Origin: an uncultured Eubacteriales bacterium
GTDB taxonomy: Bacteria > Bacillota > Clostridia > Christensenellales > Aristaeellaceae
Length of the DNA stretch: 64,000 nt
NCBI GenBank assembly: GCA_902799465.1
Contig: CADCAS010000001.1
Coordinates: forward strand, 1 to 64,000
Direction: 5' to 3'
Part shown: piece after piece, positions 51,662 through 61,518 of the stretch
Numbering within the stretch: the stretch's first letter is position 1
Layout: the number at the start of each line of letters is the position of its first letter
The notes under the pieces: generated by a model
What the model saw: the letters and a program-made list of their open reading frames with translations, nothing else
Told to the model about the DNA's origin: nothing
The model's database searches: none
Made by a program: the position numbers and the translations under genes

Positions 51662-53221
51662 TCAGTCCGCGATCAGGCTCTGGCCGGTCATCTCGGCGGG
51701 CTTTTCGATGCCCATGAGGTCCAGCATGGTGGGGCACAAGTCGCAGAGCTTGCCGCCCTCCTGGCGGAGGTGGTGCTTGGGATGCGCGGGATCGATGACG
51801 ATCACGGGCACCGGGTTGGTGGTGTGGGCGGTGAACGGGCCGCCGTGCACGGGGTCGATCATCATATCGCAGTTGCCGTGGTCGGCGGTGATGACCACCT
51901 TGCCGTCCTGGGCGACCAGCGCGTCCACGATCCTGCCGACGCATGTATCCACGGTGCGCACGGCCTTCTTCGCCGCCTCCATGACGCCGGTGTGGCCGAC
52001 CATGTCGCAGTTGGCGAAGTTGAGGATAATGACGTCGTATTTCCTCTCGTCGATGGCCTTGAGCACGGCGTCGGTGACCTCGTAGGCGCTCATCTCGGGC
52101 TTGAGGTCGAAGGTGGGCACCTCCTCGGCGGAGGGGCTGGGCACCAGGATGCGGTCCTCGCCGTCGAAGACGCGCTCCTCGCCGCCGTTGAAGAAGAACG
52201 TCACGTGGGCGTACTTCTGGGTCTCGGCGATGCGCAGCTGCTTCTTGCCCAGCTTGGAGAGGTATTCGCCCATGGTCATGTGCAGGCTCTCAGGCGGATA
52301 GGCGATCAGCACGTTGGGCATGGTCGCGTCGTACTGGGTCATGCACACGTAGCACAGCGGGAAGAAGCCGTGCCTGCGCTCGAAGCCCTTGAAGTCAGGG
52401 TCGACGTAGGCGCGGGTGATCTCGCGGGCGCGGTCGGGACGGAAGTTGAAGAAGATGACGGAATCGTTGGCCTTGATGGTGCCGTTTTCGTCGATGACGG
52501 TGGGCAGCATGAACTCGTCGGTGAGGTGCTTGCCGGTCTCGTCCACCACCTTGTAGGAATCGAGGATGGCCTGCACGGGATCGTCGGCCTTGATGCCCTC
52601 GGCGCAGACCATGGCGTTGTAGGCCTTCTCCACGCGCTCCCAGGCGAAGTCGCGGTCCATGGCGTAGAGGCGGCCCATGACGGTGGCCACCTTGCCCACG
52701 CCGATTTCCTTCATCTTCTCGACCAGGTTCTTGACATACTCCCAGCCGGAGTCCGGCGGCACGTCGCGGCCGTCCAGCAGGCAGTGCACGTAGACCTTCT
52801 CGAGGCCGTGGCGCTTTGCCATTTCCAGTATGCCGTAGAGGTGCTCGGTGTGGGAGTGGACGCCGCCGGGAGAGACCAAGCCGATCAGGTGAAGGGCCGA
52901 GTCATGCTGCTTGCAGTTCTCCATGGCGGCCAGCATGGCCTTGTTGTCAAAGAACACGCCGTCCTGGATGTCCTTGGTGATCTTCACCAGCATCTGGTAG
53001 ACCACGCGGCCCGCGCCGATGTTGGTGTGTCCCACCTCGGAGTTGCCCATCTGGCCGTCCGGCAGGCCCACGTCCAGGCCGGAGGCGCCGATGGCGGTGT
53101 AGCAGTATTTTTCCTTCAGTCCATCGATGACGGGCGTGCCCGCCGCGACGATGGCATTGGACTCGGGATCGTTTTTACCGATCCCGAATCCGTCGAGTAT
53201 CAAAAGTGCGGTCGTGCTCAT
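51662..53221 (-). CDS. gpmI: Cofactor-independent phosphoglycerate mutase
   Basis: A 519-residue di-metal enzyme of the alkaline phosphatase superfamily interconverting 3- and 2-phosphoglycerate. Metal-binding segments are visible: LILDGFGIGKND near residue 7, GNSEVGHTNIGAGRV with the catalytic Ser near 62, NFANCDMVGHTG near 405 and ITADHGNCDMM near 452. The start overlaps the pgk-tpi stop (ATGA), so lower-glycolysis steps are coupled. An SD is present inside the upstream 3' end (CTTCTG is poor; coupling probably drives initiation). Confidence 0.95.
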   Translation of the reverse strand: MSTTALLILDGFGIGKNDPESNAIVAAGTPVIDGLKEKYCYTAIGASGLDVGLPDGQMGNSEVGHTNIGAGRVVYQMLVKITKDIQDGVFFDNKAMLAAMENCKQHDSALHLIGLVSPGGVHSHTEHLYGILEMAKRHGLEKVYVHCLLDGRDVPPDSGWEYVKNLVEKMKEIGVGKVATVMGRLYAMDRDFAWERVEKAYNAMVCAEGIKADDPVQAILDSYKVVDETGKHLTDEFMLPTVIDENGTIKANDSVIFFNFRPDRAREITRAYVDPDFKGFERRHGFFPLCYVCMTQYDATMPNVLIAYPPESLHMTMGEYLSKLGKKQLRIAETQKYAHVTFFFNGGEERVFDGEDRILVPSPSAEEVPTFDLKPEMSAYEVTDAVLKAIDERKYDVIILNFANCDMVGHTGVMEAAKKAVRTVDTCVGRIVDALVAQDGKVVITADHGNCDMMIDPVHGGPFTAHTTNPVPVIVIDPAHPKHHLRQEGGKLCDLCPTMLDLMGIEKPAEMTGQSLIAD

Positions 53222-55164
53222 CAGAAGTTCACCACCTGCGCGAAGTCCGCAGCCTTGAGGCTCGCGCCGCCGATGAGGCCGCCGTCGATTTCGGGCTGCG
53301 CCATCAGGCCTTTCACGTTGGAGCCCTTCATGCTCCCGCCGTACTGGATGCGGATGTGCTCGGCGGCATAGCGGCCGAACTTCGCCTCGATGGCCTTGCG
53401 GATGACGCCGATGGTCTCGTTGGCCTGCTCGTCGGTGGCGGTAAGCCCCGTGCCGATGGCCCAAACGGGCTCGTAGGCGACCACGACGTTCTCCAGATCG
53501 TTGGCGGTCAGGCCGTGCAGCGCCATCTGGGTCTGATAGGTGACGATCATGTCGGTGTAGCCGGCTTCGCGCTCGTCCTTCATCTCGCCCACGCACACGA
53601 TGGCCTTGAGGCCCGCCTTCACGGCGGCGACGGTGCGGAGGTTGACGGTCTTGTCGGTCTCGCCGAAGTACTGGCGGCGCTCGGAGTGGCCGATGATGAC
53701 ATATTCGCAGCCCGCGGCCTTCAGCATGGCGGCGGACAGCTCGCCGGTGTAGGCGCCGGACTCCTTGAAGTGGACGTTCTGCGCGCCCAGGTGGATGTTG
53801 GTGCCGGCGATGATGGGCTTGATGGCCGCAAAGTCAGTGGCGGGGGTGCACACGACCACGTCGCACTTGGCGTTCTTCACCAGCGGGATCAGGTCGGTGA
53901 CCAGCTGAGCGGCCTCCTCGGGGGTCTTGTTCATCTTCCAGTTGCCGGCGATGATGGGGGTGCGGGTGGGCAGAACCCGATCCAGCAGGCACACGACGCC
54001 GGGCAGCTGCTTGCCCTCCAGGAACTCGAGGGACGCGCCGCCGCCGGTGGAGATGTGGCTCATGCGGTCCGCCAGACCCATCTGGGTCACGGCCGCCGCG
54101 CTGTCGCCGCCGCCGATGATGGTGGTGGCATGGGACTCGGCCATGGCCTTGGCGATGGCCAGGGTGCCCACGGCGAAGTTGGGCATCTCGAAGCAGCCCA
54201 TCGGGCCGTTCCAGACGATGGTGCGGGCCTTGGCGATCTCATTGGAGAACAGCTTCACGGTCTCGGGACCAATGTCCATGCCCTCGAAGGCATCGGGGAT
54301 GTTGCGGGAATGGGCGGTGATGCGCTCACAGTCGTTGGAGAAGCTGTCGCCGCACACGTTGTCCACGGGCAGCAGCATCTTGACGCCCTTCTCCTGGGCC
54401 AGCTCGATGAGCTCCTTGGCCAGGCCGATGCGCTCCTCGTCCAGCAGGGAGCGGCCGACCTTGCCGCCCAGGGCCACCTGGAAGGTGTAGGACATGCCGC
54501 CGCCGATGAGCAGCACGTCGACCTTCTCCAGCAGGTTTTTGATGACGCCGATCTTGTCCTTGACCTTCGCGCCACCCAGGATGGCCACGAAGGGGCGCAC
54601 CGGGTTCTCCACGGCGTTGCCCAGGAACTGGAGCTCCTTGCCGATCAGGAAGCCGGCCACGGCGGGCAGATAGGCGGCCACACCGGCGGTGGAGGCGTGG
54701 GCGCGGTGCACGGTGCCGAAGGCGTCAGAGACGTACAGCTCGGCCATGCTCGCCAGCTCCTTGGCGAACGCGGGATCGTTCTTCTCCTCCTCGGCGTGGA
54801 AACGGACGTTTTCAAGCATGATGGCCCTGCCGGGCTCCACCTCGGCGGCCAGCCTCTTGGCGTCAGGACCGATGACGTCCTTGGCCAGCTTCACCTCGAA
54901 GCCCAGCTTCTCGGACAGGCGCGCGGCCACGGGGGCCAGGGAGAACTCCATGTTGAACTGTCCTTTGGGACGGCCCAGATGGCTGCACAGGATCACGGCG
55001 GCTTTGTGGTCCAGCAGATACTTGATGGTGGGCAGCGCCGCGTTGATGCGGGTCTCGTCGGTGATATGCTTTTCAGCGTCCAGAGGCACGTTGAAATCGC
55101 AGCGCACCAGTACCTTCTTGCCAGCGACCTGAACGTCCTCAATGGTCATCTTATTCAGATTCAT
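53221..55164 (-). CDS. pgk-tpi: Fused phosphoglycerate kinase-triosephosphate isomerase
   Basis: A 647-residue bifunctional glycolytic enzyme. Residues 1-398 are a complete PGK ([12 protein letters not shown] near 18, [10 protein letters not shown] near 60, [11 protein letters not shown] near 195, [13 protein letters not shown] near 350). Residues 400-647 are a complete [13 protein letters not shown] near 405, catalytic His in [12 protein letters not shown] near 491, catalytic Glu in [12 protein letters not shown] near 565, and the YGGSMKGSN phosphate loop. The junction is only a few residues, without linker or internal SD. Start ATG has GGAGGAG upstream. PGK-TPI fusions are known in Thermotoga. 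gpmI follows. Confidence 0.95.
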   Translation of the reverse strand: MNLNKMTIEDVQVAGKKVLVRCDFNVPLDAEKHITDETRINAALPTIKYLLDHKAAVILCSHLGRPKGQFNMEFSLAPVAARLSEKLGFEVKLAKDVIGPDAKRLAAEVEPGRAIMLENVRFHAEEEKNDPAFAKELASMAELYVSDAFGTVHRAHASTAGVAAYLPAVAGFLIGKELQFLGNAVENPVRPFVAILGGAKVKDKIGVIKNLLEKVDVLLIGGGMSYTFQVALGGKVGRSLLDEERIGLAKELIELAQEKGVKMLLPVDNVCGDSFSNDCERITAHSRNIPDAFEGMDIGPETVKLFSNEIAKARTIVWNGPMGCFEMPNFAVGTLAIAKAMAESHATTIIGGGDSAAAVTQMGLADRMSHISTGGGASLEFLEGKQLPGVVCLLDRVLPTRTPIIAGNWKMNKTPEEAAQLVTDLIPLVKNAKCDVVVCTPATDFAAIKPIIAGTNIHLGAQNVHFKESGAYTGELSAAMLKAAGCEYVIIGHSERRQYFGETDKTVNLRTVAAVKAGLKAIVCVGEMKDEREAGYTDMIVTYQTQMALHGLTANDLENVVVAYEPVWAIGTGLTATDEQANETIGVIRKAIEAKFGRYAAEHIRIQYGGSMKGSNVKGLMAQPEIDGGLIGGASLKAADFAQVVNF

Positions 55165-55199
55165 AGTGGATCACTCCTCCATATTATTGTGGTGACACT

Positions 55200-55205
55200 A
55201 TTCTA
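55200..55205 (-). promoter_or_regulatory. Probable -10 of the pgk-tpi promoter
   Basis: Minus strand TAGAAT about 36 nt before the start; the upstream T-rich stretch gives only a weak -35 (TTTATT at 16 nt). Confidence 0.45.
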
Positions 55206-55287
55206 ACACATTCAGGGAAAAAATAAAAGGGATTTGTTATGGGATGGGGTAAAATTTACGTGGAATTAGGGCAGACGGGCAAATGGG

Positions 55288-55330
55288 TGTCGGTCTTCAA
55301 TAACCGACTTCGGTCTGTCCAGACCGAAGT
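55288..55330. promoter_or_regulatory. Two adjacent palindromes upstream of pgk-tpi
   Basis: GTCGGT-cttcaata-ACCGAC followed directly by ACTTCGGTCTG-tc-CAGACCGAAGT (55307-55330). They share CGGTCT/AGACCG sequence and sit midway between the pgk-tpi promoter and the promoter of the next plus-strand gene. Nothing else is recognised in 55206-55400. Confidence 0.6.
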
Positions 55331-55413
55331 ACAATTCCGCTTTACCGTGTTAGTATGCAGTAACCGGGTTAAGAATGTGGATATTTTGTGCATCGGGGGA
55401 TTTTTGTCTATTG

Positions 55414-55441
55414 ACGGAACCCCGGAAAATGGTAAGATAAG
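55414..55441 (+). promoter_or_regulatory. Promoter and leader of the secreted-protein gene at 55567
   Basis: TTGACG, 16-nt spacer, TAAGAT, giving a leader of about 120 nt. The leader contains a small AGTCCCGG-tacg-CCGGGCT hairpin followed by TTTCCT (55502-55522). No known riboswitch consensus is seen. Confidence 0.55.
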
Positions 55442-55566
55442 GCTATCCTAACGGACGCGGCCCAAGCGCTCAGCGCGCAGACTGCCGCGCCGGAGGAGGA
55501 GAGTCCCGGTACGCCGGGCTTTCCTGCTTTAATATCCGCGCATTTAATGAAGGAGGAAGTTCAACC

Positions 55567-56262
55567 ATGAAACGCACCATCGCTCTGATCCTGTCCCTTA
55601 TTATGCTTCTCTGCCTGCCCGCCTACGCCGCCGGGAACCTGGAGGTGACCGAAGACAACTGGTATGTGGTCTCCCATTCCGACGACTACCGCGTGTACTA
55701 CTTCGCCGCCGCCAAGAACGGCACCGACAAGACCGTCTCCGTCAACGACCTGCTGTTCCAGATCCAGGACGCCGAGGGCGACACCGTGGAGTCCACCTCC
55801 AAGTACAATATGTATCCCCAGGTGCTCCAGCCCGGCGAGACCGGCTGGCTGGTGATCAGCAAGGACGTGAAGGACCTGAACAGCAAGTCCGACATCGACC
55901 ACTACACCCTGACCATCACCACCAAGGTAAACGACGACCAGCTGGCCCATCCCCTGACCGCCGAATGCGAATACATCGAGAAGGACGAGGACGACAACGA
56001 GGACGTGCTCCGCGCCACCGTCACCAACCAGACCGCGGAGAACGCCTTTGACATCACCGTGGCCATGCTCGCCCGCGACGCCGAGGGCAAGCTCCTCTAT
56101 ATCACCGGCGACACCGCCAAGAACATCGGCCTGCCCGCCGCCTCCAGCCTGATGGAGCGCGCCTCCATCAAGTCCGACATCATGGACGCCCTGGACGATG
56201 CCCACATCGCCGTGGCTTCCGCCGAGGCCATCGCTTACACGGTGGAGGACATCGACGACTAA
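55567..56262 (+). CDS. Secreted protein of unknown function
   Basis: A 231-residue protein with a signal peptide (MKRTIALILSLIMLLCLPAYA) and two beta-rich halves. The first (25-115) has NWYVVSHSDDYRVYYFAAAKNGTDKTVSVNDLLFQIQD and LQPGETGWLVIS, resembling FxLYD-type carbohydrate/ligand modules. The second (125-225) repeats the theme (RATVTNQTAENAFDITVAMLARDAEGKLLYI). No catalytic motif is visible. AAGGAGG is 9 nt before the ATG. It precedes the TetR-MMPL cluster but is separated from it by element E12. Confidence 0.75.
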   Translation: MKRTIALILSLIMLLCLPAYAAGNLEVTEDNWYVVSHSDDYRVYYFAAAKNGTDKTVSVNDLLFQIQDAEGDTVESTSKYNMYPQVLQPGETGWLVISKDVKDLNSKSDIDHYTLTITTKVNDDQLAHPLTAECEYIEKDEDDNEDVLRATVTNQTAENAFDITVAMLARDAEGKLLYITGDTAKNIGLPAASSLMERASIKSDIMDALDDAHIAVASAEAIAYTVEDIDD

Positions 56263-56265
56263 ACA

Positions 56266-56405
56266 ATAGTTGAAAGTGGAAAGTGGAGAATGTGAGAAAC
56301 GGTCCGCATTTACCGACTCCGGTCTGTACTCATTGCCTCTGGAGTGGATTCACGCATTCAACGCTATACCGCTCTCCATTCTCCATTTTCCATTCTCCAT
56401 TCTCC
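56266..56405. repeat. Heptamer-bordered intergenic element E12
   Basis: Left arm 56270-56293 (GAAAGTG/GAGAATG units), right arm 56372-56405 (CTCCATT, CTCCATT, TTCCATT, CTCCATT). It ends 3 nt before the SD of the TetR gene. The core carries ACCGACTCCGGTCTGTACT, resembling the palindrome at 55307. Confidence 0.75.
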
Positions 56406-56419
56406 TGGGAGGTGACAGC

Positions 56420-56977
56420 TTGGTATCGAAGAAGCGCAGGGCCATCATGGATTCTTTGATGAAGCTGCTGGATAAAAAGCCGCTGGACAAGATCACGGTG
56501 CGGGACATCGTGGAGGACTGCGGCATCAATCGGAACACCTTCTACTATCACTTCGAGGATATCACCGCCGTGATCGAGGAGACCATCCTGGAGGAGGCGG
56601 ACGGCATCATGAAGGACTACAGCGACATCTCCTCGATGGAGGAGTGCTTCGAGGCCGCGTTGCGATTGGGCCGCGACCATCGAAACGCCGTCTACCACAT
56701 CTACAATTCCTCCAACCGGGATTTCCTGGTGCGGCGGCTGATGGAGATCTGCAAATACATATCCGCCCAATTCGTGGACAGGACCGCCGAGGGCATCGAC
56801 ATCCGACCCGAGGACCGGGACATCATCGTGCAATCCTACAAATGCGAATTCTACGGTTATATCATCGACTGGCTGAACGAGGGCATGGACGAGAGCGCCC
56901 TGACCCGCGTGCAGCGCCTGTGCGAGCTTCGCGCCGGGTCCACCATGGCCCTGCTGGAGCGCTGCAGGCTCAAATGA
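56420..56977 (+). CDS. TetR-family regulator
   Basis: A 185-residue regulator with an N-terminal TetR helix-turn-helix (AIMDSLMKLLDKKPLDKITVRDIVEDCGINRNTFYYHFEDI, residues 8-48) and a helical ligand/dimer domain. TTG at 56420 is the start because GGGAGG lies 7 nt upstream; longer readings pass through the repeat arm. Being first in a run with HdeD-like, heptad-repeat and MMPL genes, it is a likely local repressor of that export system. Confidence 0.87.
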   Translation: MVSKKRRAIMDSLMKLLDKKPLDKITVRDIVEDCGINRNTFYYHFEDITAVIEETILEEADGIMKDYSDISSMEECFEAALRLGRDHRNAVYHIYNSSNRDFLVRRLMEICKYISAQFVDRTAEGIDIRPEDRDIIVQSYKCEFYGYIIDWLNEGMDESALTRVQRLCELRAGSTMALLERCRLK

Positions 56978-57044
56978 ACGCGACTTCATCAGGCGTTAAG
57001 CCTGTCGGCATACAACAATTCTCCACATACGGAGGTGACGACAC

Positions 57045-57626
57045 ATGCGTTCCAACAACATGATACGCGCGGCCAAGGCGGGCTACATCGTACTGTCCGC
57101 GGTGCTCAGCGCCCTGGGGGTCATGATGCTCACCCGGCCCGGGTACTCCGCGGAGCTGATCAGCCGGGTGGTCGGCATCGTGCTGATCGCGTTCGGCGTG
57201 TTCAAGCTCATCGGCTACTGGTCCCGGGACCTTTACCGGCTGGCCTTCCAGCACGATCTGGCCATGGGCATACTGGTGATCGCCCTGGGCCTGGTGCTGG
57301 CGCTGCGACCCAACTGGGCCATGAACGCGCTGTGCACGATCCTGGGCATCGAGATCATCACTGACGGCCTGTTCAAGGTGCAGACTGCGCTGGACGCCCG
57401 GCGCTTCGGGCTCAACACCTGGTGGCTCATACTGGCGCTGGCCGTGGCAGCGGGCGGCATCGGCATCGCGCTGCTCATACTGCCCGCCGCGGGCGGACAG
57501 ACGCTGGTGCAGCTGCTGGGCGCGTCGCTCATCGCCCAGGGACTTTTGAACCTCTGTGTGGCGCTGTGCGCGGTGAAGATCATCGCCCACCAGCAGCCGG
57601 ACGTGATCGAGGGAAGAATGTATTGA
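57045..57626 (+). CDS. HdeD/DUF308-family membrane protein
   Basis: A 193-residue integral membrane protein with about six helices in three pairs (e.g. AGYIVLSAVLSALGVMMLT, VVGIVLIAFGVFKLIGYW, LAMGILVIALGLVLALRP, TWWLILALAVAAGGIGIALLIL), the pattern of HdeD/DUF308 proteins. Function in Firmicutes is unknown. ACGGAGG lies before the ATG. It is 67 nt after the TetR gene and 23 nt before the heptad-repeat gene. Confidence 0.85.
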   Translation: MRSNNMIRAAKAGYIVLSAVLSALGVMMLTRPGYSAELISRVVGIVLIAFGVFKLIGYWSRDLYRLAFQHDLAMGILVIALGLVLALRPNWAMNALCTILGIEIITDGLFKVQTALDARRFGLNTWWLILALAVAAGGIGIALLILPAAGGQTLVQLLGASLIAQGLLNLCVALCAVKIIAHQQPDVIEGRMY

Positions 57627-57649
57627 TATCGGAAACGGGGGTCATTCCT

Positions 57650-60600
57650 ATGAAAAACAACATCCTGCGCGGCGTCGCCCTGTTCATGGCGCTGATGCTG
57701 GTCACCGGCTCGGTGATGACAGCGCTGGCGGAGGACAAGAAGGAGACCGTCTACGTGCTGGCCGACGCCGAGGGCGGCGTGAACAGCGTCACCGTCAGCG
57801 AACGGCTGTACAACCCGGACGGGCGGGACACCCTGGAGGACGTCAGCACCCTTTTAGACATCGAGAATGTGGGCGGCGACCAGGGCTACACCGAGAAGGA
57901 CGGCGTGATGCTCTGGAACGCGGGCGGCGAGGAGATCCGCTACGAGGGCAGCTCCGACGCCCCCCTGCCGGTGAGCGTGCGCTTCACCTACAGGCTGGAC
58001 GGCGCGCCCATTTCTCCCGCCGAGCTGGCCGGAAAGAGCGGCAGGCTGGAGATACAGATCGACTACGCCGCCACCGAGACGCGGACCGTGCGGGTCAACG
58101 GCGTCCGGGAACAGATGCCCATACCCTTCCTGATGGCCACCGTGATGCGCGTGGACGAGGATGTATTTGACAACGTCGAGGTCACCCACGGCCGCGTGGT
58201 GGACGCGGGAAACTTCCGCGCCGTCATCAGCTACGGCCTGCCCGGCGCGGCGGAGGCGCTTCATCTGGACGAGTATGAGGACATCGACCTGGAGGTCCCC
58301 ACCTCCGCCACCGTCACAGCCGACGTGAAGAACTTCTCCAACTACGGCGCGTATACGCTGGCCACCAGCTTCGTGCCCGACGATCTGGACGGGGACGACG
58401 CGCTGGACCTGGACCTGGGCGAGCTGACCGATGCGCTGGACGACGCCGTCACCCTGCTGATGGACGGCGTGGAGGAGCTCTACGACGGCGCGGGCGCGCT
58501 GAGCGACGGCGCGAAGGAGCTTTGGGAGGGCACCGACGAGCTCAAAGCCGGCACGGATACCCTCTATACCGGCGCAAGCGACGTAAACGACGGCGCGGAG
58601 CAGCTGCGGGACGGCGCCGGCGCGCTGAAGGACGGCACGGACGACCTCGCCGACGGCGTCGGAACCTTGAAGGACGGCGCGAAGCAGGTGGACGACGGCG
58701 CGTATGATCTCAGGGACGGCGCGGAGCAGCTCTACGACGGCACGTCCACGCTGCTGGACGGCGCAGACACCCTGCGGGACGGCACCTCCGCCCTGCTGGA
58801 CGGCGCGACCCGGCTGGACGACGGCATCATCGAGCTGTCCGAAGGCCTGGATGAGATCGACGCCAACTCCGCCGCCCTGGTGGACGGCGCGCGTCAGATC
58901 TTCGAGGCCGTCATCGACACCGCCAACGACGGCCTGGAGGACAAGGAGGAGGACTTCTCCAAGCTGCACATCAAGCTGCACACCCTGACCGTCGACAACT
59001 ACGATCAGGAGATCGCGCGCCTCCAGCGGGAGATGCTGGAGAACGTGGAGGATTACGTCTACGAGGAGGCCAACCGCATCCTGGAGGAAAAGGTGCGCGC
59101 CGCCGTTCGCAAGGAGGTCGCGCGCCAGGTCCGCGAGGTGGCCTACCAGCAGGTGGTGGACGCCGTGCACGAGGCCGCCTATCAGAAGGTGGTCGAGGAG
59201 GTCAACAAGGCCGCCGCAGAGAAGGTACAGGCCGAGGTGGAAAAGCAGGCCCGCGAGACCGTCCGGGCGCTGGTGGAGCCCCAGGTGCGCGAGGGCGTGA
59301 AGGCCCAGGTGCTCAACCCCACCGAGGAGCAGGTGGCCGCAAAGGTCGCCAGTCTGATGGCGTCGGAGGATATTCAGGCCATGATCGAGGCCCGGGTCGC
59401 GCAGGAGCTTGCCTCCGAGCAGGTCCAGGCCATGATCGACGCCAAGCTGGACCAGCAGATCCGCCCCGCCGTGACGGACGCCGTGAAACAGAGCGTGCGC
59501 GCCCAGGTGGAGGCCAACGCTGACGCCATCCGCGCCGCGGTGACCGAGCAGGTGGAGCGCGAGGTCCGCGCCGCCCTGCTGGCCAAGCTGGGCATTGCGG
59601 ACAATGCTGAGGACGCGCCCGTCGAGCCCGTCGAGCTCGCCGGGGAGGAGACCCCGGAGGCGCAGGACGGGCAGAGTCCCGACGATAAGACAGAGGAAAA
59701 CGCCGGGGAACAGGCGGAAGAAAAACCCGAAGCGAATGCCGAAGCGCAGGAGCAGCCCGAGGCGGAGCCCCACGGCGGCGTCGTGGTGATCCCGCTGGAG
59801 GGCGAGAGCCAGGAAAAGACCGCGTCCGACGAGGCAGACACGGACAAGCCCGAGGGCGGCAGCGGCGTGGTCGTCATCCCGCTGGAGGACAACGCACCCG
59901 CCGAGGAAAAGACCGACAAGGAACCCCGGCACGAGGAGCCCGCGTCGGAGGACGCGGAGCCCGAAACACACGACGCGGCTGAACTCGCCCCTGTGATCGA
60001 GCATCAGGAAGAAAAGACCGAGGAGACCCCCGAATCCGTCGAAACGCCCGCAGAAACACCCGCCGAGGCACCTGACGAGAACGCGCCCGCCTCCGAGGCG
60101 GAAGCCTCCGCTCTGAGCGAGCTGCTCTCCCCCGCCTTCACCGCCGAGGCCGAGGAGCTGGACATCGACGCGATGGTGGCCCAGCAGATGGCCTCCCCGG
60201 AGGTCCAGGCGAAGATCGACGCCGCCGTGAAGGCCCAGATCGACAGCATGGTCGAGGCGCAGATGGCGTCTGAGGACGTCAAGGGCATCATCGACGCCCA
60301 GGTGGCCCAGCAGAAGGCGGCCCATCGCGACGAGGCCGTCGCCGCCGCCGAGGCCCAGGTCCGCGAGCAGGTCGAGGCCGGGGCGAAGGCGGAGATCCTC
60401 AAGCAGATCGCCAACCCCACCGAGGAGCAGATCGAGGCCGCCGTCGATGAGCAGATGCAGACCGAGGCGGTCCAGGCCATCATCGACAAGAACGTGGACG
60501 AGCAGATGGCAACCAACCCCGAGGTGAAGGCCAAGATGGCCGCGGGCTACAAGGACGCCATGGCCTCCGCCGAGGTCCGCAGCGAGATCAACAAGAACAT

Positions 60601-61516
60601 CAACGAGCAGATGGCCTCCCCCTACGTGCAGGGCCAGATCGCACAGAACATCGAGGAGCAGTGGGAGAGCGACGAGGTCAAGCAGATGGTGTCCGACGCC
60701 ATCTCCGAGCAGATGCGCTCCTCCAAGGTCCAGAAGATCATCCGGGACAACATCGAGGACCAGAAGCACAAGTCCGAATACCTGAACGGCATCGCCGACG
60801 CGCTGGAGGAAAACGGCAAGGACGGCGAGGCCTACCGGACCCTGGCCGACCTGATGGACAGCCTGAGCGACATGGAGGACTTCCTCCAGGGCGTCATCGA
60901 CTACACCGACGCGGTGGGCACCGCCGCCGACGGCGCGAAGCAGCTGAAGGACGGCTCCGGCGACCTGCTGAACGGCGCGGGGCAGCTGGACGACGGTGCG
61001 AACGACCTGCGGGACGGCGTCAAACAGCTCAACGACGGCGCGTCCGAGCTCTACGACGGCACAGCCCAGCTCAAGGACGGCACCGCCAGCCTCTACGACG
61101 GCGCGGAGCAGCTGGACGACGGCGCGGGCAGCCTCTATGACGGCGCGTCCGACCTGTACGACGGCGCGGAGGCGCTCAACGACGGCACGTCACAGCTCAA
61201 GGACGGCGTCATGGCGCTCGGCGACGGCGCGGAACAGCTTTCCGACGGCGCGGCCCAGCTCTCTGACGGCGCGGAGCAGCTCTACGACGGTGTGGGCGAG
61301 CTGCGCGACGGCTTCTCCACCTTCAACGACGAGGCCATCCAGAAGCTCATCACCGCCATCGACGGCGACTACGAGACCCTCTCCGACCGCGCCCACGCCA
61401 TGATCGACCTGATGCGCGACTACGGCGCCTACGCCGGCATCGCCGAGGGCCAGACCGGCGTGACCCAGTTCCTGATCAAGACGGAGAGCATCGAGCTGCC
61501 GGAGGAGAAGGAATGA
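57650..61516 (+). CDS. Very long secreted xxxLxxG-heptad coiled-coil protein
   Basis: A 1288-residue protein with a signal peptide (cleavage after TALA, about residue 27) and a beta-rich N-terminal domain (30-250). Two blocks of D-G-A-x-x-L-x heptads lie at about 257-425 and 1090-1225, the repeat type of YhgE/Pip-like proteins. Long charged coiled coils lie at 430-650 and 835-1060, with repeated EEQVAAKVASLMASE / NPTEEQIEAAVDEQM phrases. An acidic linker (650-830) has two VVVIPLE motifs. Unlike YhgE it has no C-terminal membrane helices, so it should be fully extracellular. GGGGG is 8 nt before the ATG. It lies directly before an MMPL transporter, a likely partner. Confidence 0.85.
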   Translation: MKNNILRGVALFMALMLVTGSVMTALAEDKKETVYVLADAEGGVNSVTVSERLYNPDGRDTLEDVSTLLDIENVGGDQGYTEKDGVMLWNAGGEEIRYEGSSDAPLPVSVRFTYRLDGAPISPAELAGKSGRLEIQIDYAATETRTVRVNGVREQMPIPFLMATVMRVDEDVFDNVEVTHGRVVDAGNFRAVISYGLPGAAEALHLDEYEDIDLEVPTSATVTADVKNFSNYGAYTLATSFVPDDLDGDDALDLDLGELTDALDDAVTLLMDGVEELYDGAGALSDGAKELWEGTDELKAGTDTLYTGASDVNDGAEQLRDGAGALKDGTDDLADGVGTLKDGAKQVDDGAYDLRDGAEQLYDGTSTLLDGADTLRDGTSALLDGATRLDDGIIELSEGLDEIDANSAALVDGARQIFEAVIDTANDGLEDKEEDFSKLHIKLHTLTVDNYDQEIARLQREMLENVEDYVYEEANRILEEKVRAAVRKEVARQVREVAYQQVVDAVHEAAYQKVVEEVNKAAAEKVQAEVEKQARETVRALVEPQVREGVKAQVLNPTEEQVAAKVASLMASEDIQAMIEARVAQELASEQVQAMIDAKLDQQIRPAVTDAVKQSVRAQVEANADAIRAAVTEQVEREVRAALLAKLGIADNAEDAPVEPVELAGEETPEAQDGQSPDDKTEENAGEQAEEKPEANAEAQEQPEAEPHGGVVVIPLEGESQEKTASDEADTDKPEGGSGVVVIPLEDNAPAEEKTDKEPRHEEPASEDAEPETHDAAELAPVIEHQEEKTEETPESVETPAETPAEAPDENAPASEAEASALSELLSPAFTAEAEELDIDAMVAQQMASPEVQAKIDAAVKAQIDSMVEAQMASEDVKGIIDAQVAQQKAAHRDEAVAAAEAQVREQVEAGAKAEILKQIANPTEEQIEAAVDEQMQTEAVQAIIDKNVDEQMATNPEVKAKMAAGYKDAMASAEVRSEINKNINEQMASPYVQGQIAQNIEEQWESDEVKQMVSDAISEQMRSSKVQKIIRDNIEDQKHKSEYLNGIADALEENGKDGEAYRTLADLMDSLSDMEDFLQGVIDYTDAVGTAADGAKQLKDGSGDLLNGAGQLDDGANDLRDGVKQLNDGASELYDGTAQLKDGTASLYDGAEQLDDGAGSLYDGASDLYDGAEALNDGTSQLKDGVMALGDGAEQLSDGAAQLSDGAEQLYDGVGELRDGFSTFNDEAIQKLITAIDGDYETLSDRAHAMIDLMRDYGAYAGIAEGQTGVTQFLIKTESIELPEEKE

Positions 61517-61518
61517 TA

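Noticed and set aside
55440-55560. A riboswitch in the leader before the gene at 55567
   Set aside because: Only a small hairpin is visible; none of the c-di-GMP, glycine, SAM, TPP or preQ1 core motifs could be found by eye.
57854-60769. A 971-codon open frame on the minus strand opposite the heptad-repeat gene
   Set aside because: It is the mirror of a repetitive high-GC gene; composition is Leu/Gly/His/Val-rich nonsense with no SD or domain.
57650-61516. The heptad gene as a phage tape-measure protein
   Set aside because: It has a signal peptide and sits next to TetR, HdeD and MMPL genes; no phage structural genes are in the window.
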